Positions 33,887 through 42,263 of a stretch of DNA of 64,000 nt are shown here, piece by piece. The position numbers were made by a program, and so were the translations under genes. The stretch comes from Marmoricola sp. Lineage in GTDB: Bacteria > Actinomycetota > Actinomycetes > Propionibacteriales > Nocardioidaceae. Under the pieces are notes generated by a model that saw only the letters and a list, made by a program, of their open reading frames with translations, did no database searches and was not told the DNA's origin. The stretch's first letter is position 1. Every line of letters begins with the position of its first letter. The stretch covers positions 1 through 64,000 of the forward strand of contig JAOPXK010000129.1 of the NCBI GenBank assembly GCA_025965195.1. Reading direction: 5' to 3'.

Positions 33887-34987
33887 CTAGCGCATTTCCG
33901 ACGTTGCTGGTTGTGCAAGAGGAAAGTGGCAGGCCACCTCATGGTTCTCTCCGATTGAATGCAAGATCGGCTCCTCTTTTGAACACAGTTCTTCTGCGCG
34001 GACGCAGCGCGTGCGAAATCGACACCCTGAGGGCGGATTTGTGGGTGACGGAACCTCACCCTGGAGAACTATTCGCTCACGGTTGTTGTGTGGGTCAGGC
34101 ACGGGTAGCGCAGATAGAAGTGCGGAAGTGTAGTGATGTGCCGGCGTGGTGAATATTCTTTCGGCCGGCGCGATCTCGACCAGTTTGCCCAGGTACATCA
34201 CCGCAACTCGATCGGAGATATGTCTCACAACATCGAGACCGTGTGCAATGAAGAGGTAAGTGAGGCCCAGTTCACGCTGAAGGTCCATCAAGAGATTGAT
34301 GACCTGCGACTGCACAGAGACATCAAGTGCGGAGACTGCCTCATCGGCAACGATGAACTTGGGATTGAGGGCAATTGCCCGAGCTATCCCGACGCGCTGG
34401 CGTTGCCCGCCTGAGAACTCGTGCGGATATCGATCCTTACGGGAGGGGTCCAACCCCACCAGCTCGAGTAGCTCGGAGACACGAGCGGCGCGTTCCTTGC
34501 CTCGAGAGATCCTGTGCACCCGGAGGGGCTCGCCAACGATCTCGCCGATCGTAAAGCGAGGATTGAGCGAACCGAACGGGTCTTGGAATACGACCTGCAT
34601 CTGTCGACGCATGTCGCGCATCTTCCGCTCCGGGAGACTCATCAGGTCCTGGCCCTCGAAGAGCACCTGTCCGCTCGTCTCAGGCATCAGGCGCACCAGC
34701 AGCCGACCAAGAGTCGACTTCCCGGAGCCGGACTCACCGACCAGGCCGAGCGTCTCGCCGGCGAAGATGCTGAACGACACATCATCTACAGCTCTGACAT
34801 TGACAGTTCCTCTGCCCAACTTCCCGTCCCTGATCGGGAAGTACTTCCTGAGGCCGTACACGTCCAACAGATGGTCGGGCTGTTCACCCTGTGCTGTCTC
34901 CGGCTTGTCGATGATCTTCAACCCCTCCTGCACAGCCACGCTGTCCTGATCGATCTGCACAGCCACGCTCTCCTGATCGATGCACAT
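33887..34987 (-). CDS. dppF: Oligopeptide/dipeptide ABC transporter ATP-binding protein (DppF/OppF-like)
   Basis: 366 residues if started at ATG 34987 (MCIDQES), which overlaps the stop of a short upstream ORF as TGATG; the track's start is 8 codons earlier and has no ribosome site. After an unusual repeated N-terminus, the ATPase begins at '[16 protein letters not shown]'. Walker A '[14 protein letters not shown]', Q-loop '[16 protein letters not shown]', signature '[17 protein letters not shown]', Walker B '[12 protein letters not shown]' (Ala replaces the usual Pro-Thr context, catalytic Glu kept) and '[20 protein letters not shown]'. The switch loop reads IAHGL where IAHDL is usual. C-terminal oligopeptide-family Cys motif '[14 protein letters not shown]'. 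Confidence 0.9.
   Translation of the reverse strand: MCIDQESVAVQIDQDSVAVQEGLKIIDKPETAQGEQPDHLLDVYGLRKYFPIRDGKLGRGTVNVRAVDDVSFSIFAGETLGLVGESGSGKSTLGRLLVRLMPETSGQVLFEGQDLMSLPERKMRDMRRQMQVVFQDPFGSLNPRFTIGEIVGEPLRVHRISRGKERAARVSELLELVGLDPSRKDRYPHEFSGGQRQRVGIARAIALNPKFIVADEAVSALDVSVQSQVINLLMDLQRELGLTYLFIAHGLDVVRHISDRVAVMYLGKLVEIAPAERIFTTPAHHYTSALLSALPVPDPHNNRERIVLQGEVPSPTNPPSGCRFRTRCVRAEELCSKEEPILHSIGENHEVACHFPLAQPATSEMR
34928..34981 (-). repeat. 27-base tandem duplication at the start of the dppF-like gene
   Basis: Two adjacent 27-base units (34928-34954, 34955-34981) differ at one base. In frame they encode IDQESVAVQ and IDQDSVAVQ. Each unit contains CAGGAG/CAGGAC followed by GTG, so the duplication also duplicates a possible ribosome site and start. 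Confidence 0.9.
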
Positions 34988-35106
34988 CAGACTCGGTCTG
35001 CCCGGTTCCATACGCGGAGCTGTCCGGGTTGCGACAGACTGTAGGTCCGATGTACTTTGAGGTCAAGAGGTTTCGCTTCGAACTTCTCGGGATCGTACTT
35101 GTTCAC
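34987..35106 (-). CDS. Possible small ORF translationally linked to dppF
   Basis: The frame reading '[20 protein letters not shown]' and ending '[10 protein letters not shown]' stops at 34987 in TGATG, overlapping the probable dppF start. Residue composition (K, D, E, Y, aromatic mix) looks protein-like. The frame continues upstream to a GTG at 35124 that is directly against AGGAGG; GTG at 35106 is about 18 bases from it, so neither start is ideal. It may be a leader peptide, a remnant of a larger gene or chance. No family recognised. Confidence 0.3.
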   Translation of the reverse strand: MNKYDPEKFEAKPLDLKVHRTYSLSQPGQLRVWNRADRV

Positions 35107-35152
35107 GTCGAAGGTGATACCCACCCTCCTCTCACCCCAGGAGATTGAGCGT

Positions 35153-35695
35153 ATGAAGACGGACCACGTGGATGCTGTCCTCGCTGGCTGGGCGGAAGAG
35201 TGGCCCGAGCTGGATGCGTCAGCACAGGGTGTGATCGGACGTATCTCGCGGTTGTCACGTTTCTTGGAACGCGATCTGGTGCGCGTGTTCGGAGAGTTCG
35301 GCCTCACTGGTGGTGAGTTCGATGTGCTCGCCACCCTCCGGAGGGCGCTTGGATCCCGGGGTTCGTTGACTCCCACCGAGCTCACGGCAGCATGCATGCT
35401 GTCGTCGGCAGCGATGACACACCGAATTGACAGACTTGAACAGGCCGATCTCGTCAGTCGCGATCGAGACTCCGCGGACCGCCGGGAAGTGTCGGTGCGC
35501 CTGACGTCAAAGGGTCAAGCTCTCATCGAACAGGCGCTCGTCGTGCATACCGGCAACGAAAGCAGAATGCTCGACGCTTTGACCGCTGAGGATCGGGAGT
35601 CGCTCGCTGGACTCTTGCGGAAGCTTCTACAGCCGATCGAGGCACACGGGGGCATAAGCATCAAGCCTCGGAACACTGAAGACGAGCGCGCTTGA
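35153..35695 (+). CDS. MarR-family transcriptional regulator
   Basis: 180 residues from ATG at 35153 (MKTDHVDAVLAGW), 9 bases after AGGAG; the 32 extra residues of the track ORF lie in the divergent promoter region. Winged helix: 'FLERDLVRVFGEFGLTGGEF', 'DVLATLRRALGSRGSLTPTE', recognition helix 'SSAAMTHRIDRLEQADLVSR' and wing 'DSADRREVSVRLTSKGQAL'. Divergent from the dppF-dppA-...-M20 operon and upstream of ridA and the racemase, so it is the likely local regulator. No clear palindrome was found in the short divergent region. Confidence 0.85.
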   Translation: MKTDHVDAVLAGWAEEWPELDASAQGVIGRISRLSRFLERDLVRVFGEFGLTGGEFDVLATLRRALGSRGSLTPTELTAACMLSSAAMTHRIDRLEQADLVSRDRDSADRREVSVRLTSKGQALIEQALVVHTGNESRMLDALTAEDRESLAGLLRKLLQPIEAHGGISIKPRNTEDERA

Positions 35696-35823
35696 AGCGC
35701 TTGAATACGCAACCGGCGGCTTGCGGAATGTCTTTGGCGTTCGAGCAGGTTCAGGAGTCCGGTCCCACTCGTACACCCATTGATTTGGCAGAGGTATCAA
35801 CACCACGATGAGGAAGGCAAGAC

Positions 35824-36189
35824 ATGAGTGCGGACGACGACCATGACCACCCGTATAGCGAAGCAGTAATCGCCGGGGGCCTGGTTTTCCTATCAGGATG
35901 CCTTCCAGACAATCTCCCGTCCCCAGGGACCGACCAGACGCCGTTGTCCTTGGCAATGGATGTTGTTGAGCGCCGGCTGAAGCTGGTGGGTGGAAGTCTG
36001 GAGGACATTGTCAAGTTGACTTATTTTGTGACCGACATGTCCTTGCGTGAGGGCGCCAACCAGCAGTACCTGGATCTGTGGGACGAACCACGTCCAGCCA
36101 GGACCGTGATCGGGGTGGCGTCCTTGCCAAGGAACTCCTCGGTCGAGATTGACGCCATTGCGCGATACCGCGAGTCGAAGTTGTCGTGA
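35824..36189 (+). CDS. ridA: RidA-family (YjgF/YER057c) enamine/imine deaminase
   Basis: 121 residues. RidA hydrolyses reactive enamines/imines such as 2-aminoacrylate that PLP dehydratases release. Family marks: 'HPYSEAVIAGGLVFLSG' near the start, 'LEDIVKLTYFVTDMSL' in the middle and 'ARTVIGVASLPRNSSVEIDA' (Arg binding the carboxylate, then VEIDAIA) near the C-terminus. Its GTGA overlap with the racemase gene shows coupling, and two PLP enzymes in the same island are its likely partners. Confidence 0.9.
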   Translation: MSADDDHDHPYSEAVIAGGLVFLSGCLPDNLPSPGTDQTPLSLAMDVVERRLKLVGGSLEDIVKLTYFVTDMSLREGANQQYLDLWDEPRPARTVIGVASLPRNSSVEIDAIARYRESKLS

Positions 36190-36914
36190 TTGGCCCTAAC
36201 GCTGTGCGTGCTTCTGGCCCGCCCCTTATAGGCATCCTGGGTGGAATGGGTCCCGCTGCGACGGTCGACTTTTATGCCAAACTTACCGCCGCAACGTCTG
36301 CAAAGTCCGACCAAGAGCACGTGCCCGTGGTTATTTGGGCCGACCCCACGGTGCCCGACCGGGTGGCCGCGCTGGTCAACGGCCAGGAGGATCCCACACC
36401 GTGGTTGGTCTATGGCGCACAGATGCTCGCCAAGTGTGGAGCAGACCTGATTGTGATGCCCTGCAACACGGCTCACGCATTCCTGCCTGGCTTGGAATCT
36501 GCGGTGGATACTCCGATCATCAGCATGATTGAAGCGGCCGTGGATTGCCTTGCGGACGTAACGCCCTCCCCCCTGAAAGTGGGTCTCCTCGCTACGGACG
36601 GGACATTGCAGACCCGACTTTATCAGTCCCAACTTTCGCGCAGCGGTATCGCGTGTATAACGCCTCGGAACAACTCTCAGCAATTCTTGATGGAGGCCCT
36701 TAAGTCCATCAAGGCGGGTGATGTTGGCGCAGACGTGGAAGATTGTCTAACTCAAGTTGCGTTAGGTCTGGTTGAAGACGGTGCAGAGGTAATTATTGCC
36801 GGTTGCACCGAAATTTTGATTAGTCTTCGACCTGAATCCGTGCCAGTTCCCGTGATTGACCCTGCGCGCGAACTCGCTCACAAGGCGATACAGATCTGGC
36901 GCCTGTCGGCTTAA
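36186..36914 (+). CDS. Aspartate/glutamate racemase family protein
   Basis: 242 residues, PLP-independent two-cysteine racemase. 'LIGILGGMGPAATVDFYAKL' (residues about 14-33) is the Asp racemase signature; the two catalytic cysteines are in 'LIVMPCNTAHAFLPG' (about 95) and 'EVIIAGCTEILISL' (about 206). Both are present, so activity is likely. It interconverts L- and D-Asp, D-Glu or a related amino acid. GTG start overlaps the ridA stop. Codons are notably AT-rich for this genome (one 60-base line inside it is 45% GC by hand count). Confidence 0.9.
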   Translation: MIGPNAVRASGPPLIGILGGMGPAATVDFYAKLTAATSAKSDQEHVPVVIWADPTVPDRVAALVNGQEDPTPWLVYGAQMLAKCGADLIVMPCNTAHAFLPGLESAVDTPIISMIEAAVDCLADVTPSPLKVGLLATDGTLQTRLYQSQLSRSGIACITPRNNSQQFLMEALKSIKAGDVGADVEDCLTQVALGLVEDGAEVIIAGCTEILISLRPESVPVPVIDPARELAHKAIQIWRLSA

Positions 36915-37107
36915 TGCCGGCTGCTGCGAGACGTCGCCGAGAAACGCGACATCGGCGATGTCACCACCCTCGCAGACCTCCACCGTGATGGACCTCATCA
37001 AGGAAGGCGCGGCGGATCGGTATCGGTAGCGAGCTGAGCACCCCTCTCGAACCCGTTCGACGGGCCCGGGTCCACGTGCACAGGCAATCTACTGCGGGGG
37101 CGTCGGA

Positions 37108-38736
37108 TCAGCCTCGAGCCGCTCCAACTTTCTTACGCAAGACGCGCCCTGGCGCCGCTCCAGTGTCAACGCCCCCTTCGACAACCACGACGCCATTGAC
37201 GACGACCATCTGAACCCCGACGCTCAATTGATGAGGGTCCTCAAATGTTGCCCGATCCGAAACACTCGCCGGGTCGAACAAGACCAAGTCAGCAGCATGC
37301 CCTTCGCGAATCAGTCCCCGATCACGAAACCCAAGACGCCTTGCTGGCAGTGAAGTCATCTTCCGAACTGCTTCCTCAAGTCTCAGAACATGCTCCTCCC
37401 TCACATAACTGCCAAGGACCCGCGAGAACGTCCCGTAACTCCGCGGATGCGGTCGGCCCCCTGCAGTCGGGCTGAGCGTCCACCCGTCGCTCGCGATCAT
37501 ACTTCGCCCGTGCTTCATGATCTTCTGAATATTCTCCTCTGATTGACCATGAACAACGGTCAATACTTCGCCTCTCGTCTCCGTGATGAGGTCCAAGACC
37601 GTATCAACCGGAAGCTCCTGCCGCGCGGCAGCCACTTCAGTCAACGTCATTCCGATGTAGCGTTCCAACGATGAAGGCCCGTCAGCAAGCACAACTTCGT
37701 CAGGCGCAAACTCACGAAGTCCACCCATGAGGTCGGCGGGACTCTGCAATACGATCTGATTCCGTATCTTCTCCCGCTCGGCAGGGGTCGATAGCCTGCG
37801 AACCACCTGATCTATTCCGCCGGAAAGGGACCAGGCCGGCAACAGCGCAACGAGACCAGTACTACTGGCCGTATACGGGTACTGGTCCAATGTCACGTCT
37901 TGCCCCAGCACAACGGCCTGATCAACCATCTCCAATGTGGTCGCGACCTTGTGCCAGTTTGCACGGCCCATGGCTTTGTGATGGCTCACCTGAACTGGAA
38001 CATCGGCGTCGGAACCGATTCTCAGCGCCTCGCCGAGCGCTTCCACAAGAGTGATCGCCTCGTTCCGCAAGTGCGTTGAATAGAATCCGCCGTACTTCCC
38101 AACCACCTTTGCCAACTCGACAAGCTCAGCTGTCTCCGCCAAACTCGCTGGCGCGTAGGTGAGGCCGCTCGACATGCCGTAAGCACCGGCAATCATCGCT
38201 GCGGCGACGAACCCCTTCATCTCCTCCATCTGAGATCGTGACGGAGGGCCCTCTTCGAACCCCATTGCTGCGATCCGCACGCTGCCGTGGCCAACTTGGC
38301 ACGCCAAATTCACGGCCAAGGGCAGACCAGATACAAAGGTCATGAATCCATCTGCGTCACTCCACGCTCCCCATGGCAATCCACCATCAAGGAACGCCGT
38401 GTATTCGCGAAGCAGGTCGCCTCTGCGCCCATCAACCGGAAAGGGGGAGAAACCGCAATTCCCAGCAACCTGCGTTGTCACGCCCTGCATTGTCATCGAC
38501 ATGGCCCGCGGGTAACAAGGAAGGGTGAAATCACTATGCGTATGAATATCAATGAACCCCGGACTCAGGACCAGCCCAGACGCATCGACATGCGTCACTC
38601 CAAATGTCTTCGGCAGTGACTTGGCCCTGGCAACTGCGACTATACGATCATGTTGGGTGACAACATCGCCGCGCCAAGAATCGGCACCGGTCCCATCCAC
38701 AATGGTGGCGTCATGAAATACAATCCCTGTCTTCAA
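37108..38736 (-). CDS. N-acyl-D-amino-acid deacylase (D-aminoacylase), copy 2
   Basis: 542 residues. Zinc-binding 'LVLSPGFIDIHTHSDFTL' (HTHSD as in the Alcaligenes enzyme), 'TQVAGNCGFSPFPVDGRRG' with the bridging Cys, 'YSTHLRNEAITLVEALGEAL', 'VQVSHHKAMGRANWHKVATT' and catalytic Asp in 'SMIASDGWTLSPTAGGRPHP'. All expected ligands are present. It belongs to the same family as copy 1 (28630-30225) but differs at several active-site-adjacent residues, suggesting different acyl or side-chain preference. It follows the D-serine-dehydratase-like gene by 49 bases on the same strand. Confidence 0.9.
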   Translation of the reverse strand: MKTGIVFHDATIVDGTGADSWRGDVVTQHDRIVAVARAKSLPKTFGVTHVDASGLVLSPGFIDIHTHSDFTLPCYPRAMSMTMQGVTTQVAGNCGFSPFPVDGRRGDLLREYTAFLDGGLPWGAWSDADGFMTFVSGLPLAVNLACQVGHGSVRIAAMGFEEGPPSRSQMEEMKGFVAAAMIAGAYGMSSGLTYAPASLAETAELVELAKVVGKYGGFYSTHLRNEAITLVEALGEALRIGSDADVPVQVSHHKAMGRANWHKVATTLEMVDQAVVLGQDVTLDQYPYTASSTGLVALLPAWSLSGGIDQVVRRLSTPAEREKIRNQIVLQSPADLMGGLREFAPDEVVLADGPSSLERYIGMTLTEVAAARQELPVDTVLDLITETRGEVLTVVHGQSEENIQKIMKHGRSMIASDGWTLSPTAGGRPHPRSYGTFSRVLGSYVREEHVLRLEEAVRKMTSLPARRLGFRDRGLIREGHAADLVLFDPASVSDRATFEDPHQLSVGVQMVVVNGVVVVEGGVDTGAAPGRVLRKKVGAARG

Positions 38737-38785
38737 GGCCAGGCCCTCTTCCGACGTCGTTCGACGAACCTTGCATCAACGCACG

Positions 38786-40081
38786 TCAAAAGAACGTGCG
38801 GACTCCCCCAATCACGGCTCCAGAATCGTCGATCAGTGGCAGCAACGGCGACTTCTCAAACGCGCCACAGGGGTGAGACACACCTAAAGCGACAATATCG
38901 CCCGGAGCCAATTCGACCTCGGGAGCAATCGCTACCAGCGCGTGCTGATCAAACAATGCAGTAATTACACCCTGGTTGGTTAGATCTACCACCCCGCCAT
39001 CGCGCGAGTAGGCTCGCCGTAGGCAAGGCAGTTCCACATCGTAGGGAACATCGCGTCGCCCCGCTCCGAGCACCACCAATCCGGGCTCGGGTCGTGAGAG
39101 TACAACTGCCCACACGTCCAATGCGTCCTGAAGCTCCAGAACCTCGTCCGGGTTGCGACGCCCGTCCAGCGGCGAAAGCCGGTGGTAGCGACCCGAGTCA
39201 TGTGACACGTAACAACCGCTCCGGAGCACCAGTCTTGCGTCGATTCCCGACTTCGACCAGTCGCTCAGGGAGTGCACTACGCGGTCGAAGTAGACACTGC
39301 CTCCTGCACTGACCAGCGGATCGGGTCGGGCAAGGAGCTCACCCTCAAAAAGCTCGGTGACGAGAATACGAGTCCGATCCAGCAGAGCATCCACCGCTGC
39401 CAGATCTGCCGGCGCAGAACCCCGTGCGACAACTCCCTCGTACGTCTCGACTCCGGCCAGCTGCAAGTTCCGGGACGCCTTGACGGCCCGGGCCACCTGC
39501 ATAGCGGAATCTGTGGTCCGGCAGCCCGTCCGACCACCTTCTGCTCCGAGTTCCAACAAGACGTTCATTCGGCGCCCGGGCGCACAGTCGTCCAAGGTCC
39601 GGTCCATGAGAGCAACTGTCTGCGGATCGTCTACCAAACAGTAGAAGTCGAACGCGGCGTCGGTGCGCAGCTGCTCGCAGACCCAACGCAGGGGGCCCGG
39701 CTCGACAAGCTCGTTCGCGAGGAGGATACGAGGCACCCCGTACTTGCGCATCACGGCCATTTGCGACGACGTGGCGGCGGTTATTGCCCACGCTCCGGCG
39801 TCAAGCTGGCGCTTGAAGAGTTGAGGAGCCATCGTGGTCTTTCCATGTGGCGCGAAGAGTGCCCCATAGCGCCTGGCATATGCTGCCATGGCTTCGATGT
39901 TCCCAGTCAGCGCGCCTTCCCGGAGGGTCGTGACCGGGAGGGGCAGATCGCCCTTGGTGACATTCCAACCCTGGCTCCCGAGCTCGCTCAGCCTGATACG
40001 TGTGCCGAGCGGAACCCCCTTGTATTCACAATCAAGAATCGTCTCGTCGCAGCCTTCGCCGACGTCGATGTGCGCGTTCAT
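38786..40081 (-). CDS. D-serine dehydratase-like / D-threonine aldolase-like PLP enzyme (fold type III)
   Basis: 431 residues. Alanine-racemase N-terminal barrel with PLP lysine in 'LFAPHGKTTMAPQLFKRQLD' (about 75-95). The C-terminal DSD1 domain ends 'VALGVSHPCGAFEKSPLLPL', where His and Cys (HPC) are the zinc ligands of eukaryotic-type D-serine dehydratases. It would dehydrate or split D-Ser, D-Thr or other 3-hydroxy-D-amino acids, giving an imine that RidA could hydrolyse. Start ATG at 40081; it precedes D-aminoacylase copy 2, so release of a D-amino acid and its deamination would be co-expressed. Confidence 0.85.
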   Translation of the reverse strand: MNAHIDVGEGCDETILDCEYKGVPLGTRIRLSELGSQGWNVTKGDLPLPVTTLREGALTGNIEAMAAYARRYGALFAPHGKTTMAPQLFKRQLDAGAWAITAATSSQMAVMRKYGVPRILLANELVEPGPLRWVCEQLRTDAAFDFYCLVDDPQTVALMDRTLDDCAPGRRMNVLLELGAEGGRTGCRTTDSAMQVARAVKASRNLQLAGVETYEGVVARGSAPADLAAVDALLDRTRILVTELFEGELLARPDPLVSAGGSVYFDRVVHSLSDWSKSGIDARLVLRSGCYVSHDSGRYHRLSPLDGRRNPDEVLELQDALDVWAVVLSRPEPGLVVLGAGRRDVPYDVELPCLRRAYSRDGGVVDLTNQGVITALFDQHALVAIAPEVELAPGDIVALGVSHPCGAFEKSPLLPLIDDSGAVIGGVRTFF

Positions 40082-40414
40082 GACTTGGTCGCCTCAACTC
40101 TGTTCGCGAGCGGGGTTGCAGTCTCCATTGGGTGCCTTACTGTGCTTCGTTGAGTGGTTGGTGAATTTCATGTTCTGCCCGTTTGGAACTTGCTTCTCCA
40201 TTGCAGGCTGTCTCTGCCCGGCGTGGAGAGCCTCTGGGAGAAGGCGCTGTGTTGGGGTCGGCGGTGCGCCACTCGCAGTCCGCAATTTCGACGAGCGATG
40301 GCGGAAGGTGTTGGCCTCACCGGGAAGACGCTGGTGCGACGTCACATCAGTGACAGAGATCCATGACGTCCTCAACACGCTCATGGCAGCTGAAGGGCAA
40401 CGCCAAGCGGATGA
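40082..40414. other. Intergenic stretch, no gene seen
   Basis: 333 bases between the D-serine-dehydratase-like start and the SDR stop. ORFs in it (96 aa minus, 70 aa plus) show no family pattern or ribosome site. It should contain the promoter of the dehydratase/deacylase pair. I see no repeat or strong hairpin. Confidence 0.6.
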
Positions 40415-41188
40415 CTACAAAGCACTGATGGCTCCGCCATCGACCCGGATCTGGGCACCTGTCACGTACGAGGCGCGATCGCTGCAAAGAAAGACTGCGA
40501 CATCAGCGAACTCGTCTGTCCGGCCGTATCTGCCGATGGGAATCGTTGCGGCCGACGCTCGCCTCACTGCCTCTATCTCTATCTCGTCCCGACGCGCGCG
40601 CGCCTCGTCCAGGTCCGCCACGCGACGAGTGTCAATGCGTCCTGGTAGAAGCATGTTCACAGTCACGCCTTGTCCAGACACCTCGTTTGCAAGGGTCTTC
40701 AAGTAGGCCGCAAGTGCCGCGCGGGCTGCATTGGAACGTGCGAGGTTGGCGATGGGTTGCTGGACCCCACTGGAACCTATTGCCAACACGCGACCCCATC
40801 CGTGAGTCCGCATCTGTGGAAGCAGAAGCGTTGCGAGCGCAATCTGTGGAAGCAGCATGGAGCGGAGGCTCGCATCCATGTCGTGCGGCGTCAGATCCGC
40901 TGCTGTCCCTGGCGGGGGGCCCCCAGAGTTCAAGACAAGGACATCGATTTGGCCAAAGGCACGCTGGGCTTCACGACCCAGGCGCTGGCAAGCGGCGGGA
41001 TCGGAAAGGTCAGCGACCAGTCCGACTGACCGTGGCACCGCTGCGACCGCATCGGTGACGCTGCTCTCGCGCCTCCCCGTTACGACTACGTTGGCACCTT
41101 CAGCCGACAGGCCTTTGGCAATGGCCAACCCGAGCCCAGAAGTCGAACCGAGAACCAAGCAGGAGCGTCCATCCAGTCGCATATCCAT
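40415..41188 (-). CDS. Atypical SDR-family protein lacking the YxxxK catalytic pair
   Basis: 257 residues. The cofactor-binding 'CLVLGSTSGLGLAIAKGLSA' and 'DVLVLNSGGPPPGTAADLT' (NSGGPPPG instead of NNAG) are present, and the C-terminus 'VTGAQIRVDGGAISAL' is normal. At the catalytic site the expected SxnYxxxK is 'GSSGVQQPIANLARSNAARA': the Tyr and Lys positions read Leu and Asn. A divergent subset of SDRs with NSGGP and SNxxR shares this pattern, so it may use another mechanism or be a binding protein. Substrate unknown. Confidence 0.8.
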   Translation of the reverse strand: MDMRLDGRSCLVLGSTSGLGLAIAKGLSAEGANVVVTGRRESSVTDAVAAVPRSVGLVADLSDPAACQRLGREAQRAFGQIDVLVLNSGGPPPGTAADLTPHDMDASLRSMLLPQIALATLLLPQMRTHGWGRVLAIGSSGVQQPIANLARSNAARAALAAYLKTLANEVSGQGVTVNMLLPGRIDTRRVADLDEARARRDEIEIEAVRRASAATIPIGRYGRTDEFADVAVFLCSDRASYVTGAQIRVDGGAISAL

Positions 41189-41371
41189 TGGGCTATGTCC
41201 ATTCGGTTGTGAGCGGTGGTGGAAAACATGTGCTGTTCACATGTGCAAGGCAGCTACACGAACCCCGATTGTCTGGGTCATACCCGACCTGTTCGCCCGT
41301 AGGTCGTAACGGACACACCCAGCTTGCCCGTGCTTCCCGGATGTTCCCGAGCTGCCGAAACAGGGCGCCCG

Positions 41372-42064
41372 TCAAACAGGGGGGAAGCTGGCGACCACAA
41401 CAGCCGCAACGTGCTGGATGTGGGCATCCATCGCGGAAGCCGCCAAGTCTGATTTGCCGTCCGAGATCGCCTGGGCGATCTCGATGTGCTCCTGCGCGCA
41501 ACCGACAGTCCCCTCCGACGGCGACAGGTCCCTCTCTCTCAGCACGGAGGTCAGGAGGAGGGCATCCGCAACTGCAGCCTCGGTCATGGGGTTGCCCGCG
41601 GCTCGAGCGACGGTTGCGTGGAACTCGTGGTCCCACTGCCGGAAGCCAGGCCCATCCCCCTCGACGGCTGCTCGGAGAGCTTGTTCGGCGGCCGACAGAA
41701 GCGCCGCGATATCGGGCGTGGACACCCGTTGCGCAGCATAGAACGCGGCGGAACGCTCAATGCCGGCTCGTAACTCATACGCGTCACGAATCGCGGTTCG
41801 CGAGGGCTCGATCACCCTCAGCCCGTCACCGGACGGCACGACCAGCCCAATGTGTTTGAGACGGAGAAGTACATCGCGCACCGGTGTCCGGCTCACATTG
41901 AGCTGGACCGCAAGAGCTGCAGCGGTCACTCGACTGCCCGGGGCCAGCGTCTTGTCGACAATCGCCTCCTTGATCTTGTCGAAGACCAGGTCCGTTCGTG
42001 ACGACGGCGGGGACGGCAGCGGCGACAACAGCGACCGCCCGATGTGTGTCACTGCATCCTGCAT
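41372..42064 (-). CDS. GntR-family regulator (FCD subfamily)
   Basis: 230 residues from ATG at 42064 (MQDAVTHIGR); the track's TTG start lies in the operator region. N-terminal winged helix 'LVFDKIKEAIVDKTLAPGSR', 'VTAAALAVQLNVSRTPVRDV' and 'LLRLKHIGLVVPSGDGLRVI', then an all-helical FCD ligand domain: 'RDAYELRAGIERSAAFYAAQ', 'DHEFHATVARAAGNPM' and 'EEHIEIAQAIS'-like end with metal-binding Asp/His positions. FCD regulators bind small carboxylates. It is divergent from the amidohydrolase/enolase genes and probably controls them and possibly the SDR. The 183 bases downstream (41189-41371) hold no gene. Confidence 0.88.
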   Translation of the reverse strand: MQDAVTHIGRSLLSPLPSPPSSRTDLVFDKIKEAIVDKTLAPGSRVTAAALAVQLNVSRTPVRDVLLRLKHIGLVVPSGDGLRVIEPSRTAIRDAYELRAGIERSAAFYAAQRVSTPDIAALLSAAEQALRAAVEGDGPGFRQWDHEFHATVARAAGNPMTEAAVADALLLTSVLRERDLSPSEGTVGCAQEHIEIAQAISDGKSDLAASAMDAHIQHVAAVVVASFPPV

Positions 42065-42077
42065 ACAGGACACGGTA

Positions 42078-42095
42078 CTTGGTGTACGCTCCAAG
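42078..42095. promoter_or_regulatory. Candidate GntR operator
   Basis: CTTGGTGTACGCTCCAAG is an inverted repeat with 5-base arms and a GTAC-containing centre, 14 bases upstream of the GntR start, overlapping a TTGACG that could be a -35 element on the minus strand. Typical position for autoregulation. Confidence 0.5.
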
Positions 42096-42263
42096 CGTCA
42101 ACAGACATTGGCGTGCTCCTCACCCGGCTCGCCACTTGACAGGCCGGCCCGGGCAGCAGCTCCTCGGGCAGCGGCTCTCGGCAGACGTCTCGGATCTCAG
42201 ATCCCAGCTCTGACCACGCAGCGAGGTGAGCGACGCGATTCTTTACAGCTGGGAGGCTGGCAA

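Noticed and set aside
40082-40414. Small ORFs of 96 and 70 residues in the gap
   Set aside because: No ribosome site, no protein-like composition and no recognisable motif.
41189-42263. N-terminal half of the 431-residue plus-strand ORF at 41760
   Set aside because: It is antisense to the GntR gene; the amidohydrolase-like protein has its own ribosome site and GTG at 42264.
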